This document shows, one piece after another, positions 1 through 6,179 of a stretch of 9,014 bases of DNA. Made by a program: the position numbers and the translations under genes. The DNA comes from Christensenella sp. (GTDB taxonomy: Bacteria > Bacillota > Clostridia > Christensenellales > Maliibacteriaceae). The notes under the pieces were generated by a model. It was not told where the DNA came from. It ran no database searches and was given only the letters and a program-made list of their open reading frames with translations. Position 1 is the stretch's first letter. Each line of letters begins with the position of its first letter. Where the stretch lies: NCBI GenBank assembly GCA_019420085.1, contig JAHZHV010000155.1, forward strand, positions 1,792-10,805, written 5' to 3'.

Positions 1-5
1 CTTCC

Positions 6-329
6 TTAGTCGCTGACGTAGGGAAGAAGCGCCATCACGCGCGCACGCTTGATGGCCATCGCCAGATGGCGCTGATGCTTGGCGCACGTGCCGGACATGC
101 GGCGTGGCATGATTTTGCCGCGCTCAGTCATGTAACGGCGCAGACGATTAACGTCCTTATAGTCAATATAATTCACTTTATCCACGCAGAAGGCGCAGAC
201 CTTTCTGCGGGGGCGGCGCATGCCGCGTCCACCCGAAGGACGACGCTCACGACGTTCAGGACGCGCAGCTTCGCCGGCTGCGGGCGCCTGAGTCTCGGTG
301 CGAACCTCGGGAGCCTGATTTTCGGCCAT
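6..329 (-). CDS. rpsR: 30S ribosomal protein S18
   Basis: S18 is a small-subunit protein that binds the 16S rRNA platform as a heterodimer with S6. The conserved core spans about residues 41-107, with the typical RRKVCAFC, YIDYKDV, GKIMPRR and KHQRHLAMAIKRAR segments. Cys45, Cys48, Cys82 and His85 form the set expected for a zinc-binding (C+) S18. The protein has 107 residues against about 75-80 usually. The excess is an Ala/Glu/Arg/Pro-rich N-terminal extension of about 35 residues that looks disordered. The start is well fixed: TAAGGAGG (337-344, minus strand) lies 7 bases upstream of the ATG. It is the third gene of rpsF-ssb-rpsR, 25 bases after ssb. No terminator is visible in the 5 bases after its stop, so the operon may continue beyond the window. 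Identity is secure from the motifs; the role of the extension is unknown. Confidence 0.98.
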   Translation of the reverse strand: MAENQAPEVRTETQAPAAGEAARPERRERRPSGGRGMRRPRRKVCAFCVDKVNYIDYKDVNRLRRYMTERGKIMPRRMSGTCAKHQRHLAMAIKRARVMALLPYVSD

Positions 330-354
330 GTGATTGCCTCCTTACCTAAATCGA

Positions 355-777
355 TCAAAATGGCAGGTCGTCGTCTTCGACGCTCTGCATATCCCCGGAA
401 GCCTGACCGGCGTTCTGGGGCGTAAAGGAATCATATTCACCGGAATCCCGTCCGCTGCCATTGTTTGTGCCGAGGAACTCGACCTCGTCAGCGACGATTT
501 CGGTGACATAACGCTTGGAACCATCCTGCGCGTCGTAAGAGCGTACCTGAATGGAGCCGACAACTGCAACACGGCGTCCCTTTTTCAGGTAACGGTAACA
601 GTTGTCTGCCTGCGCACGCCAAACAACGATGGGCAGAAAATCCGCTTCACGCTGCCCGTTGGCATTTGCAAAGCGGCGGTTACAGGCAATGGTAAATGTG
701 CAAACAGAAACATCATTCTGCGTTTTGCGCAGTTCCGGATCGCGAGTCAGATTTCCGACTAGAAATGCCCGGTTCAT
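355..777 (-). CDS. ssb: Single-stranded DNA-binding protein
   Basis: SSB coats single-stranded DNA in replication, recombination and repair, and recruits partner proteins through its C-terminal tip. The OB fold covers about residues 1-103: the start MNRAFLVGNLTRDPELR, the aromatic patch around Trp53 and Tyr61, and the strand GRRVAVVGSIQVRSY are all typical. Residues 104-134 are a short Gly/Ser/Asn/Gln-rich linker. The chain ends in DDDLPF (135-140), the canonical acidic tip. At 140 residues it is on the short side for a Bacillota SSB because the linker is short. Its ribosome binding site AAGGAGGG (784-791) overlaps the rpsF stop codon (790-792), so the two cistrons lie only 12 bases apart and are probably translationally coupled. 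Placement between rpsF and rpsR is the classical order in Bacillota. Confidence 0.98.
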   Translation of the reverse strand: MNRAFLVGNLTRDPELRKTQNDVSVCTFTIACNRRFANANGQREADFLPIVVWRAQADNCYRYLKKGRRVAVVGSIQVRSYDAQDGSKRYVTEIVADEVEFLGTNNGSGRDSGEYDSFTPQNAGQASGDMQSVEDDDLPF

Positions 778-789
778 ACAAAGCCCTCC

Positions 790-1155
790 TTACTCGGCGG
801 CCTCATTTGCCTCGACGGCTTCATCAGCTGCGGGCGCTTCGTCTTCTTCGGCGACAACCTCGCCTGCCTCAGGAATCCGCGTGACCATAAAGCGCAGTAC
901 GTTTTCAGATGCAATGCGCAGGTTACGTTCCAGTTCGGCCGGGAATTCGGCATCCGCGTCAAACGTCATGAGTACATAGTATCCTTCGTTCATGAAACGA
1001 ATGGGGTAGGCCAGACGCTTGCGGCCCCACTGCTCGACCTTGACGACAGTACCGCCGTTTTCAGTCACCAGATTGGAAAAACGCTCAATCAGTGCAGCTT
1101 TGGCGGCCTCCTCTGCGGTGTCGTTGATGATGTAGAGTACCTCGTAATGATTCAT
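790..1155 (-). CDS. rpsF: 30S ribosomal protein S6
   Basis: S6 binds 16S rRNA as a dimer with S18. The ferredoxin-like core covers residues 1-95: MNHYEVLYII, a helix, then WGRKRLAYPI and GYYVLMTFDA, followed by a helix and the final strand ENVLRFMVTRI. Residues 98-121 form a strongly acidic Glu/Ala/Asp tail, so the protein is 121 residues against about 95 for a minimal S6. The ATG at 1153-1155 is preceded by TAAGGAGGTG (1164-1173), a near-perfect match to the anti-Shine-Dalgarno sequence, 8 bases away. It is the first gene of rpsF-ssb-rpsR, transcribed from a promoter at 1251-1279 through a structured leader. That leader is a candidate target for autogenous control by the S6:S18 complex. The acidic tail opposite the Arg-rich S18 extension is an observation only. 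Confidence 0.98.
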   Translation of the reverse strand: MNHYEVLYIINDTAEEAAKAALIERFSNLVTENGGTVVKVEQWGRKRLAYPIRFMNEGYYVLMTFDADAEFPAELERNLRIASENVLRFMVTRIPEAGEVVAEEDEAPAADEAVEANEAAE

Positions 1156-1163
1156 GTCCTTTT

Positions 1164-1173
1164 CACCTCCTTA
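1164..1173 (-). promoter_or_regulatory. Strong Shine-Dalgarno of rpsF
   Basis: The minus strand reads TAAGGAGGTG, ten bases complementary to the 3' end of 16S rRNA, 8 bases before the rpsF ATG. It lies just downstream of the leader hairpin at 1178-1211. Binding of a protein to that hairpin could therefore block ribosome access. Confidence 0.85.
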
Positions 1174-1177
1174 TGGA

Positions 1178-1244
1178 CTTGCAGCCCTTTGTCTTTCCGG
1201 CAAAGAGCAAGGATGGTACGCATGCCATCTCATCAAAGGCATGC
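1178..1244 (-). ncRNA. Structured rpsF leader, candidate S6:S18-binding RNA
   Basis: The 5' untranslated region of rpsF can fold into two hairpins on the minus strand. The upstream one (1220-1244) has a perfect 7-bp stem GCATGCC/GGCATGC with an 11-base loop. The downstream one (1178-1211) has an 8-bp stem GCUCUUUG/CAAAGGGC (one G-U pair), extended by CUU/AAG across a small bulge. Its 9-base loop, CCGGAAAGA, begins with CCG directly after the 5' arm. Bacterial rpsF leaders are known to carry a motif with a conserved CCG next to a helix that mimics the S6:S18 site in 16S rRNA, and these genes include both rpsF and rpsR. The position between promoter and Shine-Dalgarno fits that role. The assignment rests on my manual folding and memory of the motif, not on a covariance model. 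Confidence 0.6.
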
Positions 1245-1250
1245 CTAAAT

Positions 1251-1279
1251 ACTATAGCATAAAGATAGGAAAATTGCAA
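1251..1279 (-). promoter_or_regulatory. Promoter of rpsF-ssb-rpsR
   Basis: On the minus strand there is a -35 box TTGCAA (1274-1279), a 17-base spacer and a -10 box TATAGT (1251-1256). Spacing is optimal for the housekeeping sigma factor. Transcription should start near 1244, giving a leader of about 90 bases before rpsF. A T/A-rich stretch lies just upstream (1286-1310). Confidence 0.82.
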
Positions 1280-1338
1280 ATCCGTGTTGTAAAAAATACC
1301 ATATTCTTTTATGTTTGTGCTGCCATGTAAAGGCAATG

Positions 1339-1380
1339 AAAAAAGGAACCGCGCATTGCTTTTATCATGCGCGGTTCCTT
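1339..1380 (-). terminator. Intrinsic terminator of the paaK-ACT unit
   Basis: A perfect 14-bp stem (1343-1356 with 1367-1380; arms AAGGAACCGCGCAT and its complement) encloses a 10-base loop. On the minus strand it runs into six T residues (1339-1344). No T-run follows on the plus strand, so it acts only on minus-strand transcription. It separates the upstream ACT gene, which ends about 25 bases before it, from the rpsF promoter. Confidence 0.93.
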
Positions 1381-1404
1381 GTGGGTTCCGGTCAAATTGC
1401 GTCT

Positions 1405-1839
1405 TCAGATCTGAGAAATCTCTTCCTGTGAGACAATTTCAATACCGTTTGCTGTCAGTGCAGTAGCAGCAGCTGCGGCATCTGCCACACGGAAGATCAT
1501 GTAGGCATGCTCAGAATCCTTGCCGCCCAGGAAGGCATACATGTATTCGATGTTGACGCCTGCACGGGAGAGCGCATCCAAAACGCGATTCATGCCGCCG
1601 GGTACGTCAGGAATGGAGACGCCGACAACGGGCGTAATGGAATGCACGTATCCTTCGTCCTTTAAAAGCGTAGTGGTGGTGTAGACGTCGTCAACGATAA
1701 TACGCGCGATGCCGAAGTCCTCGCTTTCAACAAGCGATAAGGCGCGCATATCGATTTTATGCGCCGCCAGTACGCCGGTTAAGGCAAGAAGGGCGCCGGG
1801 TTTGTTTTCAATGAAAACGGAAATCTGTTTGATGCTCAT
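1405..1839 (-). CDS. Tandem ACT-domain protein
   Basis: This 144-residue protein consists almost entirely of two ACT domains, the fold that commonly binds amino acids and related small molecules. The first spans about residues 4-66, with the ligand-loop signature ENKPGAL near residue 11. The second spans about 71-142, with the corresponding loop DVPGGM near residue 78. There is no catalytic domain, signal peptide or membrane segment, so it should be a soluble sensor or regulatory subunit. The start is supported by AAAGGAG (1847-1853) 7 bases upstream. It lies 42 bases after the phenylacetate-CoA ligase gene and before a terminator, so the two are probably co-transcribed. Stand-alone ACT proteins next to such ligases are common in anaerobes. 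A role in sensing an aromatic amino acid or its acid derivative is inference. Confidence 0.88.
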   Translation of the reverse strand: MSIKQISVFIENKPGALLALTGVLAAHKIDMRALSLVESEDFGIARIIVDDVYTTTTLLKDEGYVHSITPVVGVSIPDVPGGMNRVLDALSRAGVNIEYMYAFLGGKDSEHAYMIFRVADAAAAATALTANGIEIVSQEEISQI

Positions 1840-1881
1840 ACAAAGGCTCCTTTCCTGAAATGGTCCTGCGTAAAAGTTTCG

Positions 1882-3183
1882 TCAGATTTTGCGCTTGTCA
1901 ATGACACGTACGGCTTTTCCTTCGCTGCGTACGATGGATTTGGGCGCCACGAGTGTGACCTTGGCGCTGAGTCCCAGCATGGAGCGAAGTCCTTCTACCA
2001 GTTCTTTTTGACGGCGGTCAATTTCCCCGAGGTTATCCGTAAACATTTCCGGTGTCATTTCCACCTGTACATCAAGCGTGTCGGTATTGCGTACGCGATC
2101 GACGATGATTTGGTAATTGGCCGAATATCCGTGATTCAGCAGTACGGTTTCAATCTGCGACGGGAAGACGTTGACGCCGCGAATGATGAGCATATCATCA
2201 GAGCGCCCCATGGGCTTATGCATCTTGACATGGGTGCGGCCGCAAGGACACTTTTCGTGACTGAGTACGCAGATATCGCGTGTGCGGTAGCGCAGAATGG
2301 GGAAAGCTTCCTTGGTGATAGCGGTAAATACCAGTTCACCTTTTTGTCCGTCGGGCAGTACTTCTCCCGTTTCAGGATTAATGATTTCGGCAATGAAATG
2401 ATCTTCGTTGACGTGCATGCCGGATTGTGCGGAGCATTCAAAGCTGACGCCAGGACCCGACAATTCGGTCAGACCGTAAATATCATAAGCTTTGATGCCG
2501 AGCGTATTTTGAATATCCTGTCGCATCTCTTCAGACCAGGCCTCTGCACCGAAGATGCCGGCTTTCAGCGGGATCTGGTCGGGCGTCAGTCCCATTTCCT
2601 TCATCGTTTCGCCCAGATATGCCGCATAGGAAGGCGTGCAGCACAAAATGGTTGCCTGCAAGTCCTGAATGAACATGATCTGCCGCTGTGTATTGCCAGA
2701 GGAAGCAGGGACTGTCAGACAGCCAACCTTATGCGAACCGCCGTTTAAACCGGGGCCGCCGGTAAACAGGCCGTATCCATAGGAGACCTGGCAAACGTCC
2801 TCGTTTGTACCGCCAGCGGCGACGATGGCACGGGCACAGCAATCTTCCCAAAGATCAATATCATGCTGCGTATAGAAAGCAACAACGCGCTTTCCGGTCG
2901 TACCGGAGGTCGATTGAATTCGCACACAATCGCGCAGCGGCTTGCCGACAAGACCGTAGGGATACGCATTGCGCAAATCTTCCTTGGAAAGAAAGGGAAG
3001 CTTATACAGGTCTTCTACACCGTGGATATCTGCTGGCGTGACGCCTTTTTCCTGCATTTTTTTGCGGTAATACGGTACGTTGTCCCAGACGTGGCGCACC
3101 TGTTTCACAAGACGTTCACTCTGCCAAGCTGTAATCTGTTCGCGGCTTGCGGTTTCGATCTCGGGCTGATAATAACGTTCCAT
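1882..3183 (-). CDS. paaK: Phenylacetate-CoA ligase (AMP-forming)
   Basis: This enzyme of the adenylate-forming superfamily activates phenylacetate or a similar aryl acid to its CoA thioester with ATP. Numbered from the chosen start, the family opening YYQPEIET is at residues 4-11. The phosphate-binding loop STSGTTGKR is at 91-99, YGLTE at 236-240, YRTRD at 299-303, the Cys-rich CPCGRTH at 312-318, and the hinge GRSDDMLIIRG at 326-336. The C-terminal RSEGKAVRVIDKR (419-431) carries the probable catalytic Lys423. The 433 residues match the family. A more upstream ATG (3241-3243) would add 20 atypical residues and lacks a ribosome binding site. The ATG at 3181-3183 has AAGAGG (3192-3197) 8 bases away, so I prefer it. 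It is first in a two-gene unit with an ACT protein. No indolepyruvate oxidoreductase or ring-degradation gene is nearby, so phenylacetate, indoleacetate and hydroxyphenylacetate are all open as substrates. Confidence 0.92.
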   Translation of the reverse strand: MERYYQPEIETASREQITAWQSERLVKQVRHVWDNVPYYRKKMQEKGVTPADIHGVEDLYKLPFLSKEDLRNAYPYGLVGKPLRDCVRIQSTSGTTGKRVVAFYTQHDIDLWEDCCARAIVAAGGTNEDVCQVSYGYGLFTGGPGLNGGSHKVGCLTVPASSGNTQRQIMFIQDLQATILCCTPSYAAYLGETMKEMGLTPDQIPLKAGIFGAEAWSEEMRQDIQNTLGIKAYDIYGLTELSGPGVSFECSAQSGMHVNEDHFIAEIINPETGEVLPDGQKGELVFTAITKEAFPILRYRTRDICVLSHEKCPCGRTHVKMHKPMGRSDDMLIIRGVNVFPSQIETVLLNHGYSANYQIIVDRVRNTDTLDVQVEMTPEMFTDNLGEIDRRQKELVEGLRSMLGLSAKVTLVAPKSIVRSEGKAVRVIDKRKI

Positions 3184-3283
3184 GACAAAGACCTCTTCTG
3201 CTTTACTATGATTTTTTAGCAATGGGAAAGGTTTGTACCACATATCGGAAGGATATGCGGCAAAAGCAAGAATTGCTGCATAG

Positions 3284-3313
3284 ATTTTAACACCGCAAAG
3301 GCGGTACCGTCAA
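3284..3313 (-). promoter_or_regulatory. Promoter of paaK-ACT with internal inverted repeat
   Basis: On the minus strand there is a -35 box TTGACG (3308-3313), an 18-base spacer and a -10 box TAAAAT (3284-3289). Within the spacer is the inverted repeat ACCGC-AAAG-GCGGT (3292-3305), placed where a bound repressor or activator would touch RNA polymerase. A further GCGGT follows at 3315-3319. Transcription should begin near 3277, giving a leader of about 95 bases. The promoter call is good; the operator is inference. Confidence 0.72.
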
Positions 3314-3639
3314 TGCGGTTTGTAAATATTACACAAGCAAAATGGCGCAATTAGATGGGTTTACGGATTGTTTTCAGCGGATTTTGGTTTTCAGCGCTTT
3401 GTAAAAATGTTGCGTCAAATCGGTATAATATACAGAACAAGATTGCTTGGCGGAAACACACTGTATCTTCTGCTGCAATGGTTTTCATATCCGGACTGCT
3501 GTGCGTGAATATTCCGAATACGACAAGTGGTGTAGCCGGTTCGCTGCATTGCGGCAGTAAGTCTTTGTGTATTGCCGGGCATAAGTGTGCAAAACGTGCC
3601 GTACCATGTGATGGAAGGTGCGCAATTGCCGTATCGTAA
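3314..3639. other. Unassigned part of the divergent intergenic region
   Basis: I find no convincing gene here. Open frames crossing it on either strand encode unfamiliar, Ser/Cys/Arg-rich sequence and lack ribosome binding sites. On the plus strand there is a perfect -10 box TATAAT (3424-3429), but the best -35 candidate, TTGTAA (3399-3404), is 19 bases away. A hairpin with an 8-bp stem (CGGCAGTA, 3552-3559, with TATTGCCG, one G-U pair) lies downstream and is not followed by a T-run. The stretch could hold a distal ddl promoter, a small RNA, or decayed sequence. None of these is established. Confidence 0.35.
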
Positions 3640-3668
3640 TTGTTCGAAAAAGGCGTTTTTGTTATACT
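3640..3668 (+). promoter_or_regulatory. Promoter of ddl-murF
   Basis: A -35 box TTGTTC (3640-3645), a 17-base spacer and a -10 box TATACT (3663-3668) precede ddl. Transcription should start near 3675, giving a leader of about 85 bases. The 8-base palindrome GCAATTGC (3622-3629) lies 10 bases upstream of the -35 box. Confidence 0.7.
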
Positions 3669-3689
3669 GTAGCAGGAAACGTGGTATAT

Positions 3690-3733
3690 CTGCATATGCA
3701 GTGCAATTTGCTGCATTTTGCCTGTTTGTGCAG
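3690..3733 (+). promoter_or_regulatory. Alternating-arm leader of ddl
   Basis: The ddl leader contains four short arms in order: CTGCAT (3690-3695), ATGCAG (3696-3701), CTGCAT (3711-3716) and TGCAG (3729-3733). The first two form the 12-base palindrome CTGCATATGCAG. The second and third can form a 6-bp hairpin with a 9-base loop, followed by TTTTG. The third and fourth can also pair. Pairing of arms 2 and 3 excludes pairing of 1-2 and 3-4, which resembles a two-state leader. No T-box or known riboswitch sequence is recognised, and a regulatory role is inferred from the pairing alone. Confidence 0.35.
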
Positions 3734-3759
3734 CGTGAGAAAGGAACGAGATAACCAGA

Positions 3760-4809
3760 ATGAAAATCGTCGTCATGTGCGGCGGCTTAAGCCCCGAACG
3801 AAATGTTTCGATTGCAAGCAGTGCGTTGATTTGCAAAGCGCTGCGCAAGCTGGGACACAAGGCCGTCATGGTGGATATGTTCTTTGGCCTTGAGGGTTTT
3901 AGCGGCGAGCCGGCATCGCTTTTTGAGCATTTGCCGCCGATTCCGGACACAAGCGTGGGACACGAGGCGCCGGATCTTGCGGCGATTGCGGCGTCGCGTA
4001 AATGGAAGTCCAAAAGCAAGATTGGGTACGGTGTGCTGGAGCTGTGTCAGGCGGCAGATCTCGTGTTCATCGGCATGCATGGCGCCTGCGGTGAAGACGG
4101 ACGTATTCAGGCAACGCTCGATTTGCTGGGCGTGCCTTATACCGGCAGCGGCTACCTTGGCAGTGCCATTGCAATGGATAAGGATCTGACAAAGCGCGTT
4201 GCGGCTTCCGTTGGCGTACGTACGCCTGCATGGGAAACGGTTTATCCCAATCGGGAGTCCGTTGAAGATATTGTGGCGCGTACAAAAACGCCGTGTGTCG
4301 TGAAGCCCGTGGATAGCGGTTCCAGTATTGGTGTATCCATTGCACAGGATGCTCAGGAACTTGCACGGGCGCTGGAACAGAGCCGTTGTTATGAACGTGT
4401 TGTATTGGAACAGTATATTCGCGGCCGTGAGATTGATGTGGCGGTATTGGACGGGGAGAGCCTGCCTTCCATCGAGATTATTCCCAAAGAGGGTTTTTAC
4501 GACTATAAGAACAAGTATCAGGCCGGTGCAGCGACGGAGATTTGTCCGTCTGCGATTGATCCTGCGATTGAGCAGGAACTGCGGCAGATGGCATTGAAGG
4601 TACACAATGCATTGGGGCTTTCGGTTTATTCAAGGTCGGATTACATGGTTGATGAAAAAGGCGACGTGTACTTCATTGAGATGAACACGCTGCCGGGCAT
4701 GACGCCGACAAGCCTGATGCCGCAGGAGGCTGCGGCAGTTGGCATTGACTATGAACAGTTGTGCCAGAAGATCGTGGAAATCTCCCTTCGGGTACGGGAG
4801 GAAGCGTAA
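3760..4809 (+). CDS. ddl: D-alanine--D-alanine ligase
   Basis: This cytoplasmic ATP-grasp enzyme joins two D-alanines for the peptidoglycan stem peptide. The N-terminal signature GGLSPERNVS (residues 8-17) holds the expected catalytic Glu13. HGACGEDG is at 107-114, YTGSG at 127-131, VKP at 181-183 and the glycine-rich GSSIGV at 187-192. The omega loop FYDYKNKY (246-253) is of the Tyr type, which in this family goes with D-Ala-D-Ala rather than D-Ala-D-Lac product. EICPS is at 260-264, and the metal-binding SRSD...EMNTLPG at 291-313. The 349 residues are normal for the family. The ATG matches the family N-terminus. Its ribosome binding site is weak or distant (AAAGGAA, 3740-3746, about 13 bases away). 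The stop codon overlaps the murF start by one base (TAATG), so the two are translationally coupled. The leader carries alternating pairing arms. Confidence 0.97.
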   Translation: MKIVVMCGGLSPERNVSIASSALICKALRKLGHKAVMVDMFFGLEGFSGEPASLFEHLPPIPDTSVGHEAPDLAAIAASRKWKSKSKIGYGVLELCQAADLVFIGMHGACGEDGRIQATLDLLGVPYTGSGYLGSAIAMDKDLTKRVAASVGVRTPAWETVYPNRESVEDIVARTKTPCVVKPVDSGSSIGVSIAQDAQELARALEQSRCYERVVLEQYIRGREIDVAVLDGESLPSIEIIPKEGFYDYKNKYQAGAATEICPSAIDPAIEQELRQMALKVHNALGLSVYSRSDYMVDEKGDVYFIEMNTLPGMTPTSLMPQEAAAVGIDYEQLCQKIVEISLRVREEA

Positions 4810-6179
4810 TGAAACGATTTACTGTGCAGGAGGCTGTACAGGCGCTGGACGGTGTCTATACGGGCGCGGAAGCCGGCCTTTTGCGTATGGTGACGAATGT
4901 TACGACGGACAGCCGGACGGTTTGCGAAGGTTCGATTTTTATTGCGTTGCGCGGTGCGCGAAGCGACGGGCATGATTTTATTGCAAAGGCGCTTGATGCG
5001 GGCGCCGTACTGTGCGTGGGGGAACGTGCGCCAAAGGATGCAGGGGAAACGCCCTATGTGCAGGTGGATTCTTCCCTTGCTGCGGTTGGACGTCTTGCAG
5101 CGTGGTATCGGGGTTTGTTTGATATTCCCGTCATTGGCGTGACCGGAAGCGTGGGCAAGACGACCACAAAGGAAATGATCTGGTCGGTGCTGTCGCAGGT
5201 GTATCGAACGCATAAGACACAGAAGAATTTTAATAACGAACTGGGTGTGCCGCAGACGTTGCTTGCCATGGCGCAGGATGCGCAGGCGGCTGTTGTGGAA
5301 ATGGGGATCAGTGATTTTGGTGAAATGACGCGCCTTACGCATATGGTGCGCCCCACGATCGCGGTCATGAGCATTATTGGTTATTCCCATTTGGAAGCAC
5401 TGTCAGATCGCGCAGGCGTTCTGCGGGCCAAAAGCGAGATCTTTGCCGGTATGGATGCCGGCGCCGTGGCCGTTGTCAATGGCGATGACGACCTGCTGCG
5501 CGCCATGCAGCCGCCGGTTCGAAAAGTGACCTATGGGCTTGATGCAGCCAATGATTACGTTGCCCGTGCAGTAAAAAATCTTGGACAGGACGGCACATCC
5601 TGCACGATTTGCTTTCCAGGCGGCGCCTGGATTGACGTTACGATTCCTGCTTATGGCGTGCATATGGTTTATGCGGCGCTTGCCGCTGCAGCGGTGGGCG
5701 ATCTTTTGGGAATTGTACCGGAGGATATTGCATCCGGTATTGCGTCGTATGAGACGGTTGGCCGGCGTGCGCATGTGGTGCAAACCGATACGCTGACGAT
5801 TATTGACGATTGTTATAACGCCAATCCAAGTTCCGTGCGCGCGGCGCTGCAATCGCTTTCCCAGACGCCGGGACGGCGCGTATGTATCCTTGGCGATATG
5901 TTGGAACTGGGAGATGAGACGGAAACGCTGCATGCGGATATGGGACGCGCGGCGGCGGAAAATGACGTCAATGTTCTGATTGCCTGCGGGAACCTGTCAC
6001 ATCATACGTTTGCCGCAGCTGCCGCAAATGGGGTGCAGGCACATTGGTTTACCGATCAGGATGCGTTGTGTACAGCACTGCCGCAGCTTTTGAAGAAGGG
6101 AGATACCGTTCTTGTCAAAGCGTCGCATTCCTGCGGTTTTGATAGAATTACGGATTTTCTGACCCAATTGCATCTGTAA
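4809..6179 (+). CDS. murF: UDP-N-acetylmuramoyl-tripeptide--D-alanyl-D-alanine ligase
   Basis: MurF adds the D-Ala-D-Ala made by the preceding ligase to UDP-MurNAc-tripeptide in the last cytoplasmic step of precursor assembly. The N-terminal domain has TDSRTVCEGSIFIALRG (33-49), typical for Mur ligases. The central ATPase domain has the P-loop GVTGSVGKTTTKE (110-122), NFNNELGVPQTLL (140-152), EMGISDFGEM (164-173) and GYSHLE (191-196). The C-terminal domain has DDCYNANPSSV (333-343), GDMLELGDE (362-370) and VLVKASHS (434-441). The 456 residues match the family. The frame extends upstream into ddl, but the ATG at 4809 starts the family-like MKRFTVQEAV and overlaps the ddl stop. It is followed by an intrinsic terminator inside a larger inverted repeat, so ddl-murF is a two-gene unit separate from the purine genes downstream. 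Confidence 0.98.
   Translation: MKRFTVQEAVQALDGVYTGAEAGLLRMVTNVTTDSRTVCEGSIFIALRGARSDGHDFIAKALDAGAVLCVGERAPKDAGETPYVQVDSSLAAVGRLAAWYRGLFDIPVIGVTGSVGKTTTKEMIWSVLSQVYRTHKTQKNFNNELGVPQTLLAMAQDAQAAVVEMGISDFGEMTRLTHMVRPTIAVMSIIGYSHLEALSDRAGVLRAKSEIFAGMDAGAVAVVNGDDDLLRAMQPPVRKVTYGLDAANDYVARAVKNLGQDGTSCTICFPGGAWIDVTIPAYGVHMVYAALAAAAVGDLLGIVPEDIASGIASYETVGRRAHVVQTDTLTIIDDCYNANPSSVRAALQSLSQTPGRRVCILGDMLELGDETETLHADMGRAAAENDVNVLIACGNLSHHTFAAAAANGVQAHWFTDQDALCTALPQLLKKGDTVLVKASHSCGFDRITDFLTQLHL

Noticed and set aside
2008..2748. Plus-strand open frame of 246 codons
   Set aside because: It lies wholly opposite the well-supported paaK gene, has no recognisable family motifs and no clear ribosome binding site. 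It is a shadow of paaK codon use.
3184..3243. Upstream ATG for paaK adding 20 residues
   Set aside because: The added residues do not match the family N-terminus and there is no ribosome binding site before 3243, whereas AAGAGG supports the ATG at 3181-3183.
3345..3627. Direct repeat GCGCAATT at 3345-3352 and 3620-3627
   Set aside because: Only 8 bases, with no similarity in the flanks; expected by chance in a region of this size.
3355..3639. Plus-strand open frame of 94 codons with a hydrophobic segment in the middle
   Set aside because: No Shine-Dalgarno precedes it, the only nearby promoter-like -10 box lies inside the frame, and the Ser/Cys-rich sequence resembles no family I know.
3351..4019. 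Minus-strand open frame of 222 codons reaching into the intergenic region
   Set aside because: About 260 bases overlap ddl in antisense. The rest lacks a start signal and recognisable features, and composition is unlike neighbouring genes.
3787..4605. Minus-strand open frame of 272 codons
   Set aside because: It is antisense to ddl. The translation is rich in Arg, His, Cys and Gln with no coherent domain, and ddl motifs fix the coding strand.
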